From Turbatrix aceti (Eukaryota > Nematoda > Chromadorea > Rhabditida > Panagrolaimidae), in NCBI GenBank assembly GCA_963969345.1, contig OZ017768.1, positions 806,001-870,000 on the forward strand: 64,000 bases of DNA, written 5' to 3'. Below, piece after piece: positions 58,411 through 64,000 of this stretch. How positions within the stretch are numbered: the first letter of the stretch is position 1; each line of letters opens with the position of its first letter. Under the pieces are notes generated by a model, which had not been told where the DNA came from, did no database searches, and saw only the letters and a list, made by a program, of their open reading frames with translations. The translations under genes were made by a program, and so were the position numbers.

Positions 58411-59650
58411 ATGTGTTTTGGTTTTTCTTATATAGAATAAAATTGTTTTATACAATGTGTCTTACTGGAACAATTGACAAGCGCAGTCCCGTGAGAAATT
58501 CCTTGTTCAGGTGCAAGTTACCGTTTTCAATGTGATCAGATGTGACTGAAACCCTGAAAAGCATAAAGATGCTGAAACTGCAGTTAATCACAGAAAAAAT
58601 TATGTCAGAAAAAAACAGCCAAATTCGGTTGTTTTAGTGCTACGACAGTTTTCCCTGACACATTTCACGCTGTAAAAACTGACATATTTGGCCACGAAAG
58701 CTTTCCCGCACTTTTCGCTGCCCTGCTAGCCACACCCCTTTGTGCCTTTCAAACCCTGCATACACGTATGCAACAACAGGAAAACATTCACAGAAATGGT
58801 TTATATTTATGTACTGAGTGAAATTGTTGAGAACAACATACGCGGAAAAGTGACATCCTTTGTTACAAGTAGTGGCTGTTACAAGTAGGCGCGGTGTTCA
58901 TACACGCGTCAAAGATTACGAGCATAAAAAAACATTTTTTGTTATAACTACATAACGGCATAATGGGACGCGACATTGATTCACATGTCAAAGAACATAA
59001 CTGGGAGTTATAACAATAGACAAAAAAAAGTAAAAACCAATGGTTTTACATATTGAATTTATTTCTCATTTAATGTCATCACAACTGCATTTTTACCGTA
59101 CAATACTAACGTTTACTTAATAAAACTCTTAACATCTGGTCTGGTGATGACTAACCACCGAGTAATGGTGAAATAAATAAATAAAAAATAATGTTTATAT
59201 ACTGAGTGAGTCATTTATTTTCGAAATTGATATGAATTTTTTTGGGTCAAAAAATCAACTTCTTACATTGTTTTTCACATTATGGGCGGGGTAGAGTAAA
59301 GCTAAGAGCTCGGAACCAAACTACAATACTTCCCATATGAATTTGGAAGAGAGCTTGCACTTTAATCGTACAAGTTTTGATAAGAACACATTTTTTTATT
59401 AAAAAAACATTCTCAAAAAAATTGTGCACTTTTGTACCGCACAGGAACGTAAATATGGGTATTTTTAATACCAGATGAAATAACGATGCTTGATTTTCTT
59501 TTATATAATAATATACGTCGGTTTTAGGCTTCGAAACTTGACAACTCAAAAGGGTTTCGGTGTGACACCCAATGTTTTTTCGTTGCGGGTTACAATATTT
59601 TTACAGTACTGACATTTTAAATAGCAAAGATGTTTTTTAGAAAGAACAAA
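58411..59650. other. Intergenic spacer with a LINE stub
   Basis: AT-rich with one LINE family A stub at 59132-59190. A minus-strand frame at 59280-59549 has no recognised domain. Confidence 0.35.
59132..59190 (+). mobile_element. LINE family A stub
   Basis: Plus-strand AACATCTGGTCTGGTGATGA, the diverged family A terminus, followed by GAGTAATGGTGAAATAAATA and an AAAT tail. Confidence 0.75.
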
Positions 59651-60734
59651 ATGCTTTCTTTTCATCAAATTATGGTAATCTACAACGTTATCATAGCAGC
59701 AGTGCTTCAGACTGTTTTAGTCAAGCCTCTGATTTCACTCCCCAAACTACGCCATCTTGTCCATGTTAACTTTTTTGCTCTATTTGTTGCTCAACACCTC
59801 GTAGTGCAATTTGCCGTTATCTTTACAATTGTTCAAAACGTAGGATTTTATTTATTAGAGAAAGATTTTGACTCAAATATTGTTTTTCAATTTATGACGA
59901 CACAAATCGGTCCACGCATGTATTCTTTTTTGTTTGCATGCAACCAAGTTTTGTTTGTTGAACGATTTGTTGCAACCATCAAATACAAAGCGTATGAAAA
60001 CAGAACGTATCATCTTGTTTTTACACTTCCTGTTACTGTATATATTATTACCTGGACTTTATTGGCGGGTTCACTCTATACATTTAAAGATTGGCGTATT
60101 ATAGTCACGCTTTTGTTATATATGGTCATTCACACAATTCTTCTTGTTGTGAGTCATTTGATGTTTTCATTAGAAAAATCCGGCAGATTGGGCAAGGAAA
60201 AAATAAAACTTCAAGATATTGGAAGCAGTTTGAAACATTTTGTTGAAAAAGGTTTTTTGAGATGCCCCAAATTGGTACCGTACCTGTTATATGTTTTAGG
60301 GAATGAAAATCTTATTCACCGTCAATAAACGCATGCAAAAATTGACTTTGAATTCAGCAATTATTCTTACTCAACGCTATCAGGTCGGTCATGCCTAATA
60401 CGTTTGTTAATTTTATATTTTAACGTTTTAGATATCCGAAAATCTAAGAACCATCATCCTTGGCACACCTCTTCTTGTCGGCGGAGAATTTGCGTTGCTT
60501 TGTACGGCAATCACGTCTACTTGCATCCGTTTGAACAATCCAGATACCGAAGTGATTTTTATTAGGCAACTTCTTTCCGCCCTTTTTCTCACTATTATGA
60601 GTGTAATTTATACCATTTCGCAAGGCGCTCTTAATGCTTTGTATGTTTCTGCTCGAATGCCAAATATTGCACAATTTCGAGAACCAAATCGTGTGGCGGA
60701 TGTTTATTTTCGGCAATTTCAGACCAATTGGTAA
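59651..60734 (+). CDS. Sre-type chemoreceptor 6
   Basis: Sre family receptor of 294 aa with exons 59651-60148, 60300-60383 and 60432-60734 (303 bp, one codon less than receptors 3 and 4). Starts MLSFHQIMVIYNVIIAAVLQ; an in-frame ATG 21 bp upstream is possible. Hallmark is LFVERFVATIKYKAYE. Exon 2 reads KILFTVNKRM, with T in place of the otherwise fixed D. Exon 3 has TPLLVGGEFALL rather than TPFLVGGNIAL. It is the most changed of the intact copies but has no frame damage. Ends ADVYFRQFQTNW. Confidence 0.88.
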
Positions 60735-60857
60735 CGATCAGACATAAAATAAATAATAAGACCAATTTGTGTTAAAAAAAATTTTTTTTTCTGTTTATTT
60801 TTAGTACAAGCGAGATTTTAACGATATTCTAAAAAGAATTTTATAATGTCCCTGGAG

Positions 60858-60963
60858 AAAGGACTACAATGTAACGCAGGTAGCTACGATTGACGGCGCC
60901 CTCTTCGTGCAATCTCGATACTCATCACTGTCTCTTTAATTTTGTAATGAGTAATTATGCATT
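60858..60963 (+). mobile_element. LINE family B stub
   Basis: Opposite orientation to the other two family B copies: AAGGACTACAATGTAACGCA, then TTGACGGCGCCCTCTTCGTG and the end GTAATGAGTAATTATGCA. 5'-truncated. Confidence 0.75.
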
Positions 60964-61209
60964 GTGCAATGTTACAGGTAACGAACGTACTGTTGCAATT
61001 TGCAGGTACGCAATAACTTCGTCACACATTACTTGTGCAATTGCGTCCGCATTCTCAATCTCCATGAATTAAAATTAGTAAAATCCTGATGAAAACACAC
61101 ATGACTTCAAATTTTTGTTGCGGCGTAAAAAGTAAATTTCTAAATTACGAGTTTATTGTTTTTTTATTGCACGGCCTGATTATCAAATGAATTATTGGAA
61201 AATATTTGT
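60964..61209. other. Short spacer
   Basis: Downstream of receptor 6 and of the minus-strand gene; nothing recognised. Confidence 0.3.
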
Positions 61210-62142
61210 TTAAAAAATGATAAAATCGCCAAAACAAAATCCACGTCGTTTAACCGTTTCATCATTGTTACCGAGCTCAAATTCGGAATCAGAAGTTTTG
61301 TCAATGGTGTCTTTTTCTTGAGCATCGTAGTCAAAATTTTTGTCGTAAAATATTTTTGCCCCTTTACCTTGAGCTTTTTTCCGAATTTGCCGTCTCGGAA
61401 GATTGATTGCGTTGTTATTCGTAAATCGATGACAAAATCGTTTCAAGTCAGGATTCATTTTTTGTACGGTAAATCGAATGACGGGTGCGGGGTTTTCTCG
61501 ATTTTGCTCAGTGTTTCTGCATCCAGTTGAAATCCTGGTCTCTAGACCGTTCATGTTACGAATGGTTTCAATGAGTGATGGACCGGAGTTACTACCAGTT
61601 GAAGCTACGCGATGACTAAGAATATTACAAAAGTCGTTGGATGTTGTCGCAGCGTACTGTTTTGCAGAACTTCCCCCAGCATCGTCCCACAATTCGATAG
61701 CGTCAACGTGGAACTCGATTCGGTCGTCGCAGCGGTCAGTAGTCACAGTTGCAATCAGTTGTTCTGGAGACGAAAACTTCACCCAGCGACGGTTTTTGTT
61801 TAGAGAATATTGTACATCAAATGCCAAACCGTCGGTCGTCAAGTTGAAAAGTTTCGGGTTTTGGCATGTTGTTTTGCAAGAGTTCTGAAAACATTTCATG
61901 GTTGTCAAAAAATATTGTTCACCATATTTAAAAATTACCTGATGACCAACGCATCCAACACTGCCGTGGCGTGGCCACTGACCGTCGTTGCAGCAATCCA
62001 CATGTGTTTGTATCTTGGACACGCAGGCTTTATGTGCACTAGCATGCCCAAGATAATTGTGGCCGGACCGGATGGTGCCGTGTACGCGTAAACTATCACG
62101 GCTACCTGGTTTAAAGTCAAAGTCGGTTCCTCTAGACGACAT
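61210..62142 (-). CDS. Unrecognised cysteine-containing protein
   Basis: One long open frame of 310 codons starting MSSRGTDFDFKPGSRDSLRV. A segment 61938-61885 looks like a 54-nt intron: it starts GTAATTTTT, ends TTTTCAG and is a multiple of three with no stop, so the product is 292 aa if spliced or 310 aa if retained. Cys/His residues cluster on both sides (KACVSKIQTHVDCCNDG, GCVGH and NSCKTTCQNPKLFN), which could bind zinc or form disulfides. The C-terminus is basic then acidic (RRQIRKKAQGKGAK, DSEFELGNNDE). No signal peptide is apparent. It interrupts the all-plus Sre array. Family unknown. Confidence 0.65.
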   Translation of the reverse strand: MSSRGTDFDFKPGSRDSLRVHGTIRSGHNYLGHASAHKACVSKIQTHVDCCNDGQWPRHGSVGCVGHQVIFKYGEQYFLTTMKCFQNSCKTTCQNPKLFNLTTDGLAFDVQYSLNKNRRWVKFSSPEQLIATVTTDRCDDRIEFHVDAIELWDDAGGSSAKQYAATTSNDFCNILSHRVASTGSNSGPSLIETIRNMNGLETRISTGCRNTEQNRENPAPVIRFTVQKMNPDLKRFCHRFTNNNAINLPRRQIRKKAQGKGAKIFYDKNFDYDAQEKDTIDKTSDSEFELGNNDETVKRRGFCFGDFIIF

Positions 62143-62732
62143 CGTTGATTGAATGTAGCGGAGGTTGCAAAAGAACTGCTGTTTTCGACTAACTAAGCAG
62201 TTTTTATGTAAAAAAAATCAGAAGTAATGCAATGTTGTGCAATGTTTTTCACAAAGGTGAGAGGATGCAATGTGGTGAAGAAGGACGGTCGCTTTTGCAG
62301 GTTGCGAGTAACGTTGTGCAATGCTATGTAGCGAGCAAAACGATGAGTCATAAAAACTTTTGAATGTCAAACATCGAAAAAAGTTCACACGCTTATTGCA
62401 TATACTAAATATTTAAAACAATAAAATCATGCTTTTCTGTGAAAAAAACCAAGTTGTCGCTAATGTTTTCTCCTAATAAGCATATTTATCAAATAATTTT
62501 AGTTCTTATTAGTTCACGCTACGTAGCTTGAAATCCCGGAGTTTTCTTATAAGATTTATAATTATTTCTACAGAGATTTCATTAAGCCTTATTCAAAAAA
62601 GCAAAACAAAACTGTAATTGCGGAGGATTTTTAAATTTGTTTCTACCTTTTTTTCATTTCGGTCGATGGTCACTAAAATTATATCCATACCAAAATGTTT
62701 TTGGAATGTCTTCACAATTTAAAACATTCTAA
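62143..62732. other. Divergent spacer
   Basis: AT-rich region between the minus-strand unknown gene and receptor 7. TGCAATG recurs several times at 62228-62325 (GCAATGTTGTGCAATG, GCAATGTGGTG, GTGCAATGCTATG). Presumed promoter region of both genes. Confidence 0.4.
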
Positions 62733-63743
62733 ATGCCGACATTTTACCAACTGATGAATATTTACAACGTCATCATTTCTATCATACTCCAGCTAGTTCT
62801 CATAAAACCTTTGCTTTCACTGCCTAAACTTCGTCGTCGAGTTCACATAAACTTTTGGGCTATCTTTGTCGTTCAACATTTTGCTGTACAAACTATCATT
62901 ATTGTTACTCTTATTATGAATATCGGATATTATTTACTGCAAGAAAATTTTCGATCTTACATGTTTTTTGATTTTGTGACGACGCAGATTTTTCCACGCA
63001 TGTTCAATTTTTTATTTGCATCTATTCAAGTTTTGGTTGTTGAAAGATTTGTTGCAACAATAAATTATAAGTCATACGAAAACAAGACTTATCATTTACT
63101 ATTCACAATTCCTACTACTTTATACGTTGTTGTATGGACTTGGTCTTCGGGTTTGATTTTTAGTTACGCAGATTGGCGTGTTATGGCTGCACTTTCGGTA
63201 TATCTATTTATAGGTTCTGCTCTTTTGGTTGTATGTTTCAAACTGTTTAGGATCTTGAAAAATGTTCTCACATTTTTAGGGAATGAAAATTCTTTTTGAC
63301 TTTAATAAACGAATGCAAAAACTGACATTGAATTCAGCAATTATTCTCACTGAACGCTACCAAGTCAGTTTGGCTATGTTTGTGTTTTTAATTATTTGAC
63401 GTTTTAGATATCCGAAAACCTACGAACGATCATTCTTGGTACACCTTTTCTTTTTAGCGGAATTAGTGCGTTATTTTGTGGTACAATAGCAGTAACGGCC
63501 ATTCGTGTATATAATCTAAAAACTGATGTTATTTTTATTCGGCAACTTGCATCTATTGTTTTTATTACTGTAATGATTGCTGCTTATACAATTACGCAAG
63601 CAACGATGAATGCCAAAAAGATTTTAAAAGATGGATCGGTTTTCAGTGTTGTATCACCTCAAATCGATGGAAACGATCAAAAACTAACAGAACCAAATCG
63701 TGCCGCGGATATTTATTTTCGGCAATTTCAAGCCGATTTGTAA
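62733..63743 (+). CDS. Sre-type chemoreceptor 7
   Basis: Sre family receptor of 305 aa with exons 62733-63230, 63280-63363 and 63408-63743. Starts MPTFYQLMNIYNVIISIILQ. Hallmark VVERFVATINYKSYE. Exon 2 reads KILFDFNKRMQKLTLNSAII and ends TERYQ (others TQRYQ), closest to the LSERYQISEN pattern of classical Sre proteins. Exon 3 has TPFLFSGISALFCG, diverged from the usual FLVGGN. Introns are 49 and 44 nt. Ends AADIYFRQFQADL. Confidence 0.9.
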
Positions 63744-64000
63744 TAATGATGTATGTAAACTCCACATCGGGAAAATCAGCGGTAGAATTGTTTTTGTTTG
63801 TTTTTTGTTGTTGTTTTACGATGCGTTACAAAATATTTTTCCGAACACTACAAGTTTTGAAAAACATTTTGCTTCCACGGAAGCAAAATATCATTGTATC
63901 ATCTACGGTAGTAAAAGTACACAAGCGTAGCAAACATAGCAACATTTTATGTTTGTCAAATCAACAATTCGTTTTTATGCTTCATTATAAATATTTTTTT
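63744..64000. other. 3' flank of the last Sre gene
   Basis: No gene seen before the window ends. Confidence 0.35.

Overview
This window looks like nuclear DNA of a nematode. The evidence is a tandem cluster of Sre-type chemoreceptor genes, other nematode-style serpentine receptors, short introns (46-60 nt is common) with TTTCAG acceptors, and AT-rich spacers. Housekeeping genes are animal-like: a discoidin-domain receptor, a mitochondrial seryl-tRNA synthetase, DNAJC28 and a Tudor protein. I cannot name the species.

Layout. 1-5.6 kb holds three serpentine receptor loci: one cut by the window edge, one intact with a LINE inserted just after its stop codon, and one broken paralog. 5.6-18.8 kb is gene-poor, AT-rich and rich in mobile DNA, including a 1,061-bp element with inverted ends built from 37-bp palindromes. 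18.9-26.1 kb is a seven-exon discoidin-domain receptor (DDR) whose kinase domain has lost its catalytic residues. 26.6-32.4 kb holds three paralogs of an unrecognised two-exon family, with LINE remnants and scrambled pieces of the neighbouring synthetase gene. 32.6-34.3 kb is mitochondrial seryl-tRNA synthetase.

34.4-38.8 kb is the strangest stretch. It is a GC-rich block with two head-to-tail units that share identical ends: an 864-bp unit and a 3,558-bp unit. The long unit has tandem repeats and three near-identical 40-42-nt intron-like cassettes with a central palindrome. 38.9-46.1 kb is a compact housekeeping group: a Tudor-domain gene, DNAJC28 with an unrecognised four-exon gene nested antisense in its fourth intron, and an RSRC1-like gene.

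46.3-63.7 kb is an Sre chemoreceptor array of seven intact genes, all on the plus strand with the same three-exon structure, plus two fragments. It is broken up by a 1.36-kb palindrome, another inverted-repeat element, LINE stubs and one unknown minus-strand gene. The array and the three-paralog family look like recent local duplication. The housekeeping genes look single-copy, apart from the rearranged synthetase fragments and one pseudogene copy of the nested gene. Exon joins were read by eye from reading phase and GT/AG sites.
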